Positions 35,515-45,407 of a stretch of 64,000 nucleotides of DNA are shown here, piece after piece; the stretch's first letter is position 1, and every line of letters starts with the position of its first letter. The stretch comes from Marivirga tractuosa DSM 4126 (lineage in GTDB: Bacteria; Bacteroidota; Bacteroidia; Cytophagales; Cyclobacteriaceae), in the NCBI RefSeq assembly GCF_000183425.1, contig NC_014759.1, forward strand, positions 1,736,001 to 1,800,000. Direction: 5' to 3'. A program made the position numbers and the translations under genes. The notes under the pieces were generated by a model that saw only the letters and a list, made by a program, of their open reading frames with translations, was not told the DNA's origin and made no database searches.

Positions 35515-37440
35515 ATGCTTATTCAACCCGGAGAACTTTTATCAAAGATTGACAGTCCTGCTGATCTCAGGAACCTCAATCAATCTCAACTAGTACAATT
35601 AAGTCAAGAGTTAAGACAATTCATTATTGATAACGTATCGATATATGGTGGTCATTTTGGTGCAAGCTTAGGAGTTGTAGAATTAACTACTGCCCTTCAT
35701 TATGTTTTCAACACCCCAGAAGACCAAGTAATTTGGGATGTGGGTCATCAAGCATACGGTCATAAAATCTTAACAGGAAGAAAAGAAAAATTCCATACTA
35801 ACCGGGTTTATGGAGGAATGTCTGGTTTTCCTAAAAGAAAAGAAAGCGAATATGATGCGTTTGGAGTAGGCCATTCTTCTACCTCAATTTCAGCTGCTTT
35901 AGGTATGGCATTAGCATCAAATTTAAAAGGTGAATTTGATAAGCAGCACATCGCAGTAATAGGTGATGGCGCCATGACTGGCGGAATGGCTTTTGAAGGC
36001 ATGAATCATGCTGGCGCTTCAGATGCGAACATGATCATTATTTTGAATGACAATTGCATGTCAATTGATCCGAATGTTGGGGCATTAAAAGAATATTTAA
36101 CCGACATTACCACATCGCACACCTACAATAAGATGCGTGATGATGTTTGGAAATTATTGGGAAAAGTAAGTGGTTTCGGAAAAAGTGCTCAAGAGGTTGT
36201 AGGAAAATTAGAGAATAGCATCAAATCATTCTTATTAAAGCAAAGTAACTTATTTGAATCTCTAAATTTAAGATATTTTGGCCCTGTTGATGGTCATGAT
36301 GTAAATCATTTAGTTCATGTATTAAGAGATTTAAAAGATATCCCTGGACCAAAAGTGTTACACTGTGTCACTACTAAAGGTAAAGGTTTTGGTCCAGCTG
36401 AAAAAGATCAAACCAAATGGCATGCACCAGGTAAATTTGATAAAATAACTGGAGAGATTCAGAAAAAACCTGTTGAAAAGCCCTCTGCTCCAAAATATCA
36501 AGAAGTATTTGGTCATACAATAGTAGAATTAGCAGAACAAAACGATAAAATTGTGGGAGTTACTCCTGCAATGCCCTCTGGTTCTTCGTTAAATATCATG
36601 ATGAAAGCCATGCCAGACAGAGCCTTTGACGTTGGAATTGCAGAACAACATGCTGTAACCTTTTCAGCAGGATTAGCTACCCAGGGCTTAATTCCATTCT
36701 GTAATATTTACAGTACCTTTATGCAAAGGGGTTATGATCAAGTAATCCATGATGTTTGTATTCAGGATTTACCTGTTAATTTCTTCTTAGATAGAGCAGG
36801 ATTTGCAGGTGCTGATGGTCCAACTCACCATGGTAATTACGACATTGCATATATGCGTTGTATCCCAAATATGATTGTGGCTGCCCCAATGAATGAGTCA
36901 GAATTAAGGAATATGATGTTCACTTCTCAATTACCAAGAGAAGGAAAAGCATTTACCATCCGTTATCCTAGAGGAAAAGGAGTTATGCCCGAATGGAGAA
37001 CACCTATGGAAGCCATGGAAATAGGTACTGGAAGGAAACTGAAAGAAGGTAAAGATCTAGCAATTTTAAGTATTGGTCATATCGGAAATTATGCACTCGA
37101 AGCAGCAGAAAAACTTGCGGAACAAGGAGTTGAGGCAGGTGTTTTTGATATGCGATTTGTAAAACCATTAGATGAAAAATTATTGCATGAGGTATTTTCC
37201 CAATATAAAAAGGTAATAACCATAGAAGATGGTTGCCTTATGGGCGGATTTGGTAGTGCAATACTTGAATTTATGGCAGAAAATGATTATTCTTCACAAG
37301 TGAAACGCTTAGGTATTCCGGATCGAGTTGTTGAGCATGGTGAGCAACACGAACTTCATGCAGAATGCAATTTTGATCCAGAAGGTATTTTTACTACAGC
37401 GCTTCAAATGGTTGAACATTCATTACATGCTAAACTATGA
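35515..37440 (+). CDS. dxs: 1-deoxy-D-xylulose-5-phosphate synthase
   Basis: The 641-residue thiamine-diphosphate enzyme has the N-terminal motif YGGHFGASLGVVELTTALHY, the conserved His in WDVGHQAYGHK (about residues 75-85), and the ThDP/Mg motif IGDGAMTGGMAFEGMNHAG (about 150-168). It also has EQHAVTFSAGLA and DRAGFAGADGPTHHG in the transketolase-like half. It makes DXP from pyruvate and glyceraldehyde-3-phosphate, the first step of the MEP pathway, and so feeds the carotenoid genes 8 kb away. The stop overlaps the next gene (ATGA). Confidence 0.97.
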   Translation: MLIQPGELLSKIDSPADLRNLNQSQLVQLSQELRQFIIDNVSIYGGHFGASLGVVELTTALHYVFNTPEDQVIWDVGHQAYGHKILTGRKEKFHTNRVYGGMSGFPKRKESEYDAFGVGHSSTSISAALGMALASNLKGEFDKQHIAVIGDGAMTGGMAFEGMNHAGASDANMIIILNDNCMSIDPNVGALKEYLTDITTSHTYNKMRDDVWKLLGKVSGFGKSAQEVVGKLENSIKSFLLKQSNLFESLNLRYFGPVDGHDVNHLVHVLRDLKDIPGPKVLHCVTTKGKGFGPAEKDQTKWHAPGKFDKITGEIQKKPVEKPSAPKYQEVFGHTIVELAEQNDKIVGVTPAMPSGSSLNIMMKAMPDRAFDVGIAEQHAVTFSAGLATQGLIPFCNIYSTFMQRGYDQVIHDVCIQDLPVNFFLDRAGFAGADGPTHHGNYDIAYMRCIPNMIVAAPMNESELRNMMFTSQLPREGKAFTIRYPRGKGVMPEWRTPMEAMEIGTGRKLKEGKDLAILSIGHIGNYALEAAEKLAEQGVEAGVFDMRFVKPLDEKLLHEVFSQYKKVITIEDGCLMGGFGSAILEFMAENDYSSQVKRLGIPDRVVEHGEQHELHAECNFDPEGIFTTALQMVEHSLHAKL

Positions 37441-38210
37441 CCATTCACTATGAAGTATCCGGAAAAGGTTATCCGGTAGTTTTTTTACACGGTTATGGGG
37501 AAACCCATAAAATATGGAACCATTACAGGGAAAGATTATCTAAAAAATATAAGGTAATCACTCCTGATTTACCTGGTTTCGGAAAAAGCGATAGCTTACC
37601 ATATGAGCACAGCCTTGATATGGTAGCTAATTCCATATACGACTGTCTCAAAAGATTAAATGTTTCCGAATGTATCATTATGGGACATTCACTGGGCGGA
37701 TATGTAACATTAGAAATAGCCAAAAGATTTCCTAATATTGTTTCTCACATCGGACTGATACATTCTTCTGCATTATCTGATACAGAAGAAAAAAAGGAAG
37801 GACGGGAAAAATCTATTGAATTCATTCAAAAGCACGGTGTCGGTAAATTCATTGAAAGTTTTGTTCCCATGTTGTTTCACGAGAATCACCGTGTTAAATT
37901 ACAAGACACAATTCAATCAATAGTAGAAGAAGGAAGTAAAATTCCTGAAAAAACACTTACTGACTACATGCTAGCCATGCGTGACCGTAGTGATAGTCTG
38001 GACTTTATAAAAGAATTTGAAGGCTCTATTCTATATATCTATGGTGAAGAAGACCCAAGCATACCAGTTGCGCTTAGTAAATCTCAAATTAAATTTATGA
38101 AACACCCTTATTTAAAAAATCTGCCAAAAACAGGGCATATGGGGATGTTTGAAGAAGAAGAAGAAGTTTTTCTGGCTATCTCTAAATTTATTGAGGTTAC
38201 TCACAAGTAA
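37437..38210 (+). CDS. Alpha/beta-hydrolase
   Basis: The 257-residue protein has the oxyanion-hole region FLHGYGETHKIW (about residues 16-27). The nucleophile elbow is GHSLGG with S85, an acidic residue lies in YGEEDPSIP (about 203-211), and the catalytic His in TGHMGMFEE (about 236-244). The triad is complete, so it should be a serine hydrolase such as an esterase or C-C hydrolase. It is translationally coupled to dxs by a 4-base overlap; a link to isoprenoid metabolism is possible but unproven. Confidence 0.88.
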   Translation: MTIHYEVSGKGYPVVFLHGYGETHKIWNHYRERLSKKYKVITPDLPGFGKSDSLPYEHSLDMVANSIYDCLKRLNVSECIIMGHSLGGYVTLEIAKRFPNIVSHIGLIHSSALSDTEEKKEGREKSIEFIQKHGVGKFIESFVPMLFHENHRVKLQDTIQSIVEEGSKIPEKTLTDYMLAMRDRSDSLDFIKEFEGSILYIYGEEDPSIPVALSKSQIKFMKHPYLKNLPKTGHMGMFEEEEEVFLAISKFIEVTHK

Positions 38211-38320
38211 AAAGACAATTGACAAATTTTAGCTTAACTAAAATCAGTTGACAAGAGGCCGCCAATTAAATCTCGTCAATAAACTGAAAGAACCTTAATT
38301 GTTAATTCAATAATTCGTAC

Positions 38321-39340
38321 TTATTTAATTAAGGCCTGCTCCCAGTCCCACGCAGATTTCAACATTTCATCTAGTCCTCTTTTAGTACTAAAGCCTAACT
38401 CATTATTAGCCTTTGAAGTATCAGCATAAACGGCCTCAACATCGCCCGGCCTTCTGTCTACTATTTCATAAGGAACTTTCACTCCTGTGGTTTTTTCAAA
38501 ACTCTTTACCATCTCCAATACAGAATAACCATTACCGGTACCAATATTAAATACATTGAATGAGTTGTCTAATTGTTCTATTGCGTATTCCATGGCATTG
38601 ATATGAGCTTCTGCCACATCTGAAACATGTATATAATCTCGAACGCAAGTACCATCCGAAGTATTCCAATCGCCTCCAAATATGTTTAACCTTTCTCTTT
38701 TTCCGCTGGCTGTTTCAGTTATGTAGGGCACCAAATGATGTGGCGGGCCTGATTGAAACTCTCCAATTTCGGAAGATTTATGAGCCCCTATAGGATTAAA
38801 ATATCTTAAGGAAACCACTTTAATAGGATGGGCAATGCTGGCATCTTTTAAAATATCCTCACAAACTTTTTTTGTGTTTCCATAAGGTGAAATGGCAGGT
38901 TTTATGGGCGCTTTTTCACTTACTGGTAATTGATCTGGATTGCCGTATACCGTACATGAAGATGAAAACACTAAGGGCTTTACATCAAACTCATTCATGC
39001 ACTCAAGTAAATTTATTGTTGAAGTAAGGTTATTGAAATAGTAATGTAATGGCTGTTCTACCGACTCCCCTACCAGCAAAGCAGCTGCAAAATGGATGAC
39101 CCCTTTAATTTGATTGTTGTTACTCCAAAATACTTCTTGAAGTTGCTCCTTATCACGCATTTCAACTTGCTGAAATTCAGGTCGCTTCCCTGTAATTTTT
39201 TCCAGCCTCTCTAAAACGGAAATATCACTATTCGACAGATTGTCAATTATTAAAGGTTCATAGCCCTGATTGATTAACTCAACCACCGTATGAGAGCCAA
39301 TATATCCTAACCCACCCGTAACCAATACTTTATTCGCCAT
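38321..39340 (-). CDS. galE: UDP-glucose 4-epimerase
   Basis: The 339-residue extended SDR has the NAD motif GGLGYIGSHT (residues 9-18), the Ser in SSSCTVYGNP (about 126-135) and the catalytic YGNTK (Tyr-x3-Lys, about 152-156). Further family motifs are RYFNPIGAHKSSEIGE and RDYIHVSDVAEAH. It interconverts UDP-glucose and UDP-galactose. It shares one base with the stop of the UDP-glucuronate decarboxylase gene, and the three-gene set ugd-uxs-galE supplies nucleotide sugars for surface polysaccharide. Confidence 0.95.
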   Translation of the reverse strand: MANKVLVTGGLGYIGSHTVVELINQGYEPLIIDNLSNSDISVLERLEKITGKRPEFQQVEMRDKEQLQEVFWSNNNQIKGVIHFAAALLVGESVEQPLHYYFNNLTSTINLLECMNEFDVKPLVFSSSCTVYGNPDQLPVSEKAPIKPAISPYGNTKKVCEDILKDASIAHPIKVVSLRYFNPIGAHKSSEIGEFQSGPPHHLVPYITETASGKRERLNIFGGDWNTSDGTCVRDYIHVSDVAEAHINAMEYAIEQLDNSFNVFNIGTGNGYSVLEMVKSFEKTTGVKVPYEIVDRRPGDVEAVYADTSKANNELGFSTKRGLDEMLKSAWDWEQALIK

Positions 39341-40332
39341 TACTTCACTATATATTTCTCAAAATCTTTATGTTCCTTCTGGAACAGTTTCTCCTTGTCC
39401 AAGGATTTAAAGTATTCATAAGTAATCTTTAAACCTTCTTGCCTGTTAACCTTCGGTTCCCAACCTAACAATTCCTTTGCTTTGGTAATGTCTGGCTGTC
39501 TTTTCTTAGGATCATCTCTGGGAAGATCTTTATAGATCACTTTTTGCTTTGTTCCCGTCAATTTAATGATTTCCTCAGCAAATTCCGAAATTGTGATCTC
39601 ATCAGGGTTTCCCACATTTACTGGATGAGTGTGATCGCTCAACAATAATCTGTAAATACCTTCTACCAAATCATCTACATAGCAAAACGAACGCGTTTGA
39701 GAACCATCACCAAAAATAGTTAAGTCTTCACCCCTTAAAGCTTGGCCTATAAAGGCAGGCAAAACTCTTCCGTCATTCAGTCTCATTCTTGGTCCGTAGG
39801 TATTGAAAATTCTTACTATTCTTGTTTCCAGTTTATGATACGTATGGTAGGCCATTGTTATGGACTCCATAAATCGCTTAGCTTCATCATATACTCCTCT
39901 AGGGCCAATTGGATTTACATTACCGTAGTAATCCTCCGTTTGTGGATGAACCAATGGATCTCCATAAACTTCCGATGTAGAAGCCACAAGGATCCTTGCT
40001 TTTTTGTCTTTAGCGAGACCTAATAGATTGTGCGTTCCATGAGCTCCAACTTTTAAGGTCTGTATCGGTATTTTCAAATAATCTATTGGACTGGCAGGAG
40101 AAGCAAAATGCAAAATATATTTCAATTCACCGGGAACATGTACGTATTTGGAAACATCATGATGATAGAATTCGAAATTCTCCTTCCCCATCAGGTGAGC
40201 AATATTGTCCATAGAACCTGTAATAAGATTATCCATCCCTATTACATCATAACCTTCCTGAATGAACCTATCACACAAATGTGATCCCAAAAATCCTGCT
40301 GCCCCGGTAATTAAAACTCGCTCTTTAGCCAT
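39340..40332 (-). CDS. UDP-glucuronic acid decarboxylase (UDP-xylose synthase)
   Basis: The 330-residue SDR enzyme has [10 protein letters not shown] (residues 10-19) and the UXS-type [20 protein letters not shown] (about 73-92). [15 protein letters not shown], the catalytic Tyr-x3-Lys in [11 protein letters not shown] (about 146-156), and [10 protein letters not shown] follow. The ASPASP motif and the length separate it from galactose epimerases. It converts UDP-glucuronate to UDP-xylose and so follows Ugd in the pathway, matching the gene order. No dedicated gene symbol is assigned. Confidence 0.93.
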   Translation of the reverse strand: MAKERVLITGAAGFLGSHLCDRFIQEGYDVIGMDNLITGSMDNIAHLMGKENFEFYHHDVSKYVHVPGELKYILHFASPASPIDYLKIPIQTLKVGAHGTHNLLGLAKDKKARILVASTSEVYGDPLVHPQTEDYYGNVNPIGPRGVYDEAKRFMESITMAYHTYHKLETRIVRIFNTYGPRMRLNDGRVLPAFIGQALRGEDLTIFGDGSQTRSFCYVDDLVEGIYRLLLSDHTHPVNVGNPDEITISEFAEEIIKLTGTKQKVIYKDLPRDDPKKRQPDITKAKELLGWEPKVNRQEGLKITYEYFKSLDKEKLFQKEHKDFEKYIVK

Positions 40333-40337
40333 AAATA

Positions 40338-41636
40338 TTATCTTCCAATACTAAAATAAGTAAAGCCTAATTCTTTCATTTGCTCCACATCATACAAATT
40401 TCTTCCGTCCAGAATCAAGGGCTCTTTTAAGTCCTTTTTGATTGTATCAAAATCTGGAGTTCTAAAAACTGGCCACTCAGTCATGATCATTAAGGCGTCT
40501 GCTCCTTTCAAAGCTTCGTAAGGATTTTCTGCGTAGGAGATTTTATCACCGATCTGCCCTTTAACATTCTCCATAGCCTCGGGATCATAAGCCTGAACCT
40601 TAGCTCCAGCTTCTACCAAAGCTTCAATATTGTACAATGCAGGAGCTTCCCTGATATCATCAGTGTTGGGCTTAAAAGCTAATCCCCACATGGCAATGGT
40701 CTTACCCTTTAAATCATTTTTGAAATAGCCATTCAGGTTATCCATCAAGCGGGTTTTCTGGGAAGTGTTCACATCCATTACCGCATTGAGGATCTTAAAA
40801 TCATAATTGACATCCTTGGCCGACTTCGCCAATGCTTGAACATCCTTTGGAAAACAACTGCCTCCATACCCGATTCCAGCGAAAAGGAATCTTTTCCCAA
40901 TTCTGGTATCAGTACCGATGCCCTTACGTACCATATCTACATTGGCACCTAGTTTTTCGCAAAGATTGGCAATCTCATTCATGAAAGTGATTTTGGTTGC
41001 TAAGAATGAATTAGCTGCGTATTTGGTCAACTCTGCTGACTTCTCATCCATAAAGATCACAGGATTGCCCTGACGAACCAAGGGAGCATAAAGCCTTTCC
41101 ATGATTTTGGTTGCCTTTGGAGATTGGGTTCCAATCACAACTCTATCAGGTTTCATAAAATCATCTACTGCTACACCTTCTCTTAAAAATTCAGGATTAG
41201 AGACTACATCAAAATCTACTTTGGCGTTTTTGGCAATAGCCGCATGAACTTTATCTGCAGTTCCAACTGGCACTGTACTTTTATCCACCACAACTGCATA
41301 ATTTTCTAATATGTGCCCCAAATCATCGGCTACTTTTAAAACATATTGCAAATCTGCAGCTCCATCACCACCTGGAGGAGTTGGTAATGCCAAGAAAATC
41401 ACCTCGGCACCTTTAATACCTTCTTTTAGGCTGGTTGTGAAATCTAATCTCTTCTGCTTAATATTTCTTTCAAAAATCACTTCCAATCCGGGCTCGTAAA
41501 TAGTTACTTTGCCTGATTGTAATTTCTTTACTTTTTCTTCATCTATATCTACGCAGGTTACATGATTACCTGTTTCTGCAAAACATGTCCCTGTTACTAA
41601 TCCTACATAACCTGTACCTACTACTGCTATTTTCAT
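40338..41636 (-). CDS. ugd: UDP-glucose 6-dehydrogenase
   Basis: The 432-residue protein starts with the NAD motif [17 protein letters not shown]. The family motif DKSTVPVGT (about residues 119-127), the conserved [11 protein letters not shown], and the active-site Cys in [11 protein letters not shown] (about 257-267) are present. Also visible is [16 protein letters not shown] (about 319-334). It oxidises UDP-glucose twice to UDP-glucuronate. It is the first gene of the ugd-uxs-galE operon, with a 5-base gap to the decarboxylase, and its upstream region carries a long inverted repeat. Confidence 0.96.
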   Translation of the reverse strand: MKIAVVGTGYVGLVTGTCFAETGNHVTCVDIDEEKVKKLQSGKVTIYEPGLEVIFERNIKQKRLDFTTSLKEGIKGAEVIFLALPTPPGGDGAADLQYVLKVADDLGHILENYAVVVDKSTVPVGTADKVHAAIAKNAKVDFDVVSNPEFLREGVAVDDFMKPDRVVIGTQSPKATKIMERLYAPLVRQGNPVIFMDEKSAELTKYAANSFLATKITFMNEIANLCEKLGANVDMVRKGIGTDTRIGKRFLFAGIGYGGSCFPKDVQALAKSAKDVNYDFKILNAVMDVNTSQKTRLMDNLNGYFKNDLKGKTIAMWGLAFKPNTDDIREAPALYNIEALVEAGAKVQAYDPEAMENVKGQIGDKISYAENPYEALKGADALMIMTEWPVFRTPDFDTIKKDLKEPLILDGRNLYDVEQMKELGFTYFSIGR

Positions 41637-41645
41637 TTACTGAAA

Positions 41646-41719
41646 TTTAATTTTGAGTCACGATTTTAGACCAAAACAAAAGATATTTTGCCCTGATTTT
41701 AACGAAACTCAAAATTAAA
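41646..41719. promoter_or_regulatory. 13-bp perfect inverted repeat upstream of ugd
   Basis: TTTAATTTTGAGT at 41646-41658 is repeated exactly in inverted form at 41707-41719 with a 48-base spacer. The left arm begins 10 bases upstream of the ugd ATG. A 13-bp perfect match is unlikely to be random even in AT-rich DNA. It could be a regulator site, or a large hairpin in the 5' leader. Confidence 0.5.
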
Positions 41720-41768
41720 CTATTATTTGAAAGAATAGAAAGTATTAAAGCATTAATCAAAGATGTTT

Positions 41769-44156
41769 TTAGAAATCAATCACAATACCCAGATTAGGCA
41801 ATAATGAACTATTACTAACATCTGTAACTCGAACCAGTTCTCTTGGCTGCTGCACTTCTCCATCATCGTTTCTTCGTAGTCCAAAACTAGGCTCTGAAGG
41901 TAGATCCTGCACAAATGCATTTTGTACTTCAAAAAAGACATTGAAAGTCCAATTATCAAAATTCCACTTTTTGTCAATTCTAATATCGGTTTGGTTAAAT
42001 GGATCTAACAAGAGATCTCCTTGCCTGGAATAATCTCTTATGATATTTGGATAAGATTGCAAGGTGGCTTCTTGGTCAACTGGTGCCAAAGGAGTTTTAC
42101 CCAAGTAGCGAACCCTTGCACTAATTTCCCAGTTATTTCCAAATTTATACCCGCCTGTGAAAGTCAATAAATTCCTGTTATCCCATGTTGAGCGTAAGTA
42201 TTCGTCTTTATCAAAACCTGTGAATTCACTTCTATATAAAGTGTAAGCTAAAATTGCATAGAAATCCTTGGTCAGTTTTCGTTGATACAAAAACTCCATT
42301 CCATAAGTCCTTCCCAATCCTACACTTTCAATGTTTTCATTTCCCAATACCGAAAAACCACCACCTAGATTGGCTAAAGAAACACTGTCAACCACTGAAA
42401 CAGGATAATTATCGTATTTCTTATAAAAGCCTTCAATACTGAATCGAGATGACGGAGTTACTAAATATTCAATTCCTGCAACCAAATGATCACTTTGAAT
42501 ATACTCAGCATCTTTATTAGCGTAATTATTATTTTGATCTGTAAAACCTAAAATGGTATACGGTGGAATTTTAAAATATCTACCTACAGATGCATTTACT
42601 GTCCATTTTCTCTTTTCATCAAAAGTATAGGATGCGGAAAATCTAGGACTGAATGTTCTGTAAATTTCATTTCCAGTTTCTGTAAAAGTATTCCCATCCA
42701 CTCTAAAGCCAGCAGAAAGGCCTAATCTATCATTTACAAAATTTCGAGAGGCTTGAGCGTTCACTCCATATCGAGTGAAATTAAAACTATTATCGTAATT
42801 AAATCCTCTGTTTGGATCTAATAATTCAGAGTTATTGGAATATATGGCTTCCTGAACAATAAATCCAGTATTAAAAGTCCAATCTTCCATAAACTTAGTC
42901 AGGTTATAGCGCAATTTCACTTCCTGCTCCTGTGAATTATTACTGAATACTAAACCTTCTTGATTTACATTATCTTCAAATTGCTGGAACTGATTATTCA
43001 AAATATTGGTGCTCAAGGCAGTTGTCATAAAACCGGAATTATCCTTAAACCTACGCTTCCAACTTAAACCAGAAGTAGTGCTCCATTGCTTGATGACAGG
43101 AATTTGATCTAAAACTGCTTGTTGCTCCGCATCAAAATCATCAGGAGCATTAATGGTTAAATCATCTAGAGAACCCACTCCAGTGAAAACCAGCTCATTG
43201 TAATCGTCAAATTTATGGGTCAATTTATATTGATAATCCCAATAATCAGGTAAAAATGGTAAATCAATAGCTTGAAATAATAATTGTAAATAAGATCTTC
43301 TGACAGAAGCAATGAAAGAGGTATTACTTTTCTCTTCATCCTTCTTCTTGAACAAAGGACCTTCAGTAGTAATGGCAGCTTCGCTACTACTCAATCTAAA
43401 ATTATTTCTAAACTCTCTTCTGTTACCATCTCTCTGGTCAAATTGCAAAACCCCAGAAAGCACATTGTCATATTGACTAGCGAATGCACTAGAAGATAAA
43501 GTAACCCCTTCGAAAAATGACACATTTAGTAATCCAACCGGACCACCCGCACTTCCTTGTGTACTGAAGTGATTAATGTTGGGAATCTCAATTCCGTCCA
43601 AATAGTAAACATTTTCATTAGGAGCACCTCCTCTTATAATAATATCATTGCGGAAACCACCAACAGAACCACTAACGCCCGGCAAAGATTGGGCGACTTT
43701 AGCTATATCGTTATTTCCACCAGGATAAGTAGCGATTTCTTCAGGAGATAATTTCTGAATAGAAAGTGGTGTTTCCTCATTTTTCTTAAAAGGATTGGCT
43801 CGAACTGTTACTCCCTCTAACTGTTCCACATCTTCGGACAATTCAAAGTTAACATTGGGGATTCCCCCTGAACGCACTGTCACATTGAATTTTGAAGCTT
43901 TTTCAAAACCAACAAAAGAAGCACTAACGGTATATGACTTTGGTTCAATATTTTTGATTTCATAATAGCCGTCTACATTAGTCACTGCACCTAATTCGGT
44001 TCCTTCTATAATTACAGTTGCTCCTATCAAAGGCTCTTCTGTTTTTGCGTCCCTAACATAGCCACCAAAACTAGCTTTCCCTTGTGCAAAAAGTGATTGT
44101 GAAAAGATTACAAAAACTATAACAGTACTTATTAACCCAAAAATGTTACGTTTCAT
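41769..44156 (-). CDS. TonB-dependent outer-membrane receptor
   Basis: The 795-residue protein has a signal peptide (residues 1-24) and an N-terminal carboxypeptidase-regulatory-like domain (about residues 27-112, GYVRDAKTEEPLIGATVIIE). The plug domain has VRANPFKKNE, IIIRGGAPNENVYYLDGIEI (about 173-192) and FFEGVTLSSSAFASQYDNVL. The rest is a beta-barrel ending with NLGIVIDF, whose terminal Phe is typical. No SusD-like partner lies beside it, so the substrate is open (siderophore, peptide or polysaccharide fragment). It faces a MarR-like gene across a 94-base gap with a palindrome. Confidence 0.92.
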   Translation of the reverse strand: MKRNIFGLISTVIVFVIFSQSLFAQGKASFGGYVRDAKTEEPLIGATVIIEGTELGAVTNVDGYYEIKNIEPKSYTVSASFVGFEKASKFNVTVRSGGIPNVNFELSEDVEQLEGVTVRANPFKKNEETPLSIQKLSPEEIATYPGGNNDIAKVAQSLPGVSGSVGGFRNDIIIRGGAPNENVYYLDGIEIPNINHFSTQGSAGGPVGLLNVSFFEGVTLSSSAFASQYDNVLSGVLQFDQRDGNRREFRNNFRLSSSEAAITTEGPLFKKKDEEKSNTSFIASVRRSYLQLLFQAIDLPFLPDYWDYQYKLTHKFDDYNELVFTGVGSLDDLTINAPDDFDAEQQAVLDQIPVIKQWSTTSGLSWKRRFKDNSGFMTTALSTNILNNQFQQFEDNVNQEGLVFSNNSQEQEVKLRYNLTKFMEDWTFNTGFIVQEAIYSNNSELLDPNRGFNYDNSFNFTRYGVNAQASRNFVNDRLGLSAGFRVDGNTFTETGNEIYRTFSPRFSASYTFDEKRKWTVNASVGRYFKIPPYTILGFTDQNNNYANKDAEYIQSDHLVAGIEYLVTPSSRFSIEGFYKKYDNYPVSVVDSVSLANLGGGFSVLGNENIESVGLGRTYGMEFLYQRKLTKDFYAILAYTLYRSEFTGFDKDEYLRSTWDNRNLLTFTGGYKFGNNWEISARVRYLGKTPLAPVDQEATLQSYPNIIRDYSRQGDLLLDPFNQTDIRIDKKWNFDNWTFNVFFEVQNAFVQDLPSEPSFGLRRNDDGEVQQPRELVRVTDVSNSSLLPNLGIVIDF

Positions 44157-44198
44157 TTTTAATATTTAAGTTTATGATTTAATATTATTACAAATTCA

Positions 44199-44212
44199 TA
44201 ACATTTTTGTTA
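44199..44212. promoter_or_regulatory. Palindrome between divergent TonB receptor and MarR-like genes
   Basis: TAACA-TTTT-TGTTA is a perfect 5+5 palindrome with a 4-base centre, 43 bases from the receptor ATG and 39 bases from the MarR-like ATG. This is the size and place expected for a MarR-type operator controlling one or both genes. Confidence 0.4.
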
Positions 44213-44250
44213 CAAAGTTGTTTTAATATTATAATAAAATTTTTCAAAAA

Positions 44251-44904
44251 ATGTTAGACAATGGAATTAAGCTTCTTCAACTCTATCAAGATTTTTTAAA
44301 AAAGAATCCGAATGCAACTATGAGCGAGTTTGGGAAAAGTTTGATCGAGGATGAAAAAGAAGAGAATACTGGAAATGAATTAGATGAAATGAGTAAAAAA
44401 ATGCCTTTTCCATTTCCAGCGCAATCGCCAGATGAATATATAGGATGGGTTTGGGGAAGAATGATGAGTTTTACTCAAATCTGGGAAAAAAAAGCTTTTG
44501 CAAATCAGCCTATTCATAATTTAACAGAATTTGGAGTAGCTTTATTTGTGATGAGTCATGAGGGATGCAGCAAATCTAAAGTTGCCAACCATTCGCTTCA
44601 AGAAAAAACAACCATATTCGAGACGATAAACAGATTAGTGAAAAATGGAATTTTGGAAGAAAAATCAAATGAAACGGACAAGCGAAGTAAGCATTTGAAA
44701 CTTACGGAAAAAGGACAAATGGCTAGTTTTTCTGTGATGAATCGTGCAAATGAAGTCAGCCAACACCTAGTGGGGAATTTAAGTGATCCTGAAAAGGTAA
44801 AACTCTTTGATTCTCTGATTAAACTTGATGGCTACCACCAACATTGTTATCAGAAGTATAAAAATGAGGATTGGGAGAAATTGAAGGAAGAGATGTTGGA
44901 TTAG
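44251..44904 (+). CDS. MarR-family winged-helix regulator
   Basis: The 217-residue protein has a winged helix: the recognition region is around KSKVANHSLQEKTTIFETINRLVKNG (residues 110-135, described in parts as VANHSLQEKTTIF and INRLVKNGILEE). The wing follows in ETDKRSKHLKLTEKGQ. This is the MarR arrangement with DxRS...L-T-x-x-G. It has an N-terminal helical extension of about 50 residues. It is transcribed away from the TonB receptor, which is the likely target together with its own gene. The ligand is unknown. Confidence 0.82.
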   Translation: MLDNGIKLLQLYQDFLKKNPNATMSEFGKSLIEDEKEENTGNELDEMSKKMPFPFPAQSPDEYIGWVWGRMMSFTQIWEKKAFANQPIHNLTEFGVALFVMSHEGCSKSKVANHSLQEKTTIFETINRLVKNGILEEKSNETDKRSKHLKLTEKGQMASFSVMNRANEVSQHLVGNLSDPEKVKLFDSLIKLDGYHQHCYQKYKNEDWEKLKEEMLD

Positions 44905-44917
44905 AAGTTCTGTATTA

Positions 44918-45367
44918 CTAAAATTTAGATTTAAGCATTTTTAATTTCTTCACTGCATCTTCTCCATTTTCTAAAGTCCAAACAGGGAAATTCGTAAACT
45001 TATATGAATTAGTAGAAGATTCATCCGAAAGCTTTGTGTAAATAATACAAGGATCGGTTTTACTTTCACATTCGAATTTCATATAATATTGAGGTTCACC
45101 TTCAATATAATTGTCTTTTTTCCTCTCTTCTAAAGAAATCTTCACGTTAGGCAATCTGAACACTGCTCTATAACTATTTTTTTCATCTCGGTAGTGTTTT
45201 GTGTAGGTGACCACCCCTTCATCACTTATTGCGATAGTAGCATTTTCCTCAACACCATTAAGATACGTCTGTAATTTAGAAACTACTTCTTTCATATTTA
45301 AATCTTGAGCACTAAGATTTAGTGAACAGAAAACGATCAGAAATAAACTCAATAATATCTTTTTCAT
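44918..45367 (-). CDS. Exported protein of unknown function (149 aa)
   Basis: It has a signal peptide (MKKILLSLFLIVFCSLNLSAQ), giving a mature protein of about 128 residues. Two Cys occur in KFECESKTDPCIIYTK, probably a disulphide, and strands alternate (VVTYTKHYRDEKNSYRAVF). No domain is recognised. It follows the carotenoid operon on the same strand after a 40-base gap and could be its last member or independent; it is convergent with the MarR-like gene. Confidence 0.7.
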   Translation of the reverse strand: MKKILLSLFLIVFCSLNLSAQDLNMKEVVSKLQTYLNGVEENATIAISDEGVVTYTKHYRDEKNSYRAVFRLPNVKISLEERKKDNYIEGEPQYYMKFECESKTDPCIIYTKLSDESSTNSYKFTNFPVWTLENGEDAVKKLKMLKSKF

Positions 45368-45407
45368 GGCTTGAAATTTTTAAGTCAACCTAATTATATC
45401 AACAAAT

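Noticed and set aside
38226..38334. Terminator between the alpha/beta-hydrolase and galE
   Set aside because: Two weak AT-only hairpins are present (ATTTTAG/CTAAAAT and CCTTAATT/AATTAAGG), but one invades the galE coding end and neither has a clean T-run.
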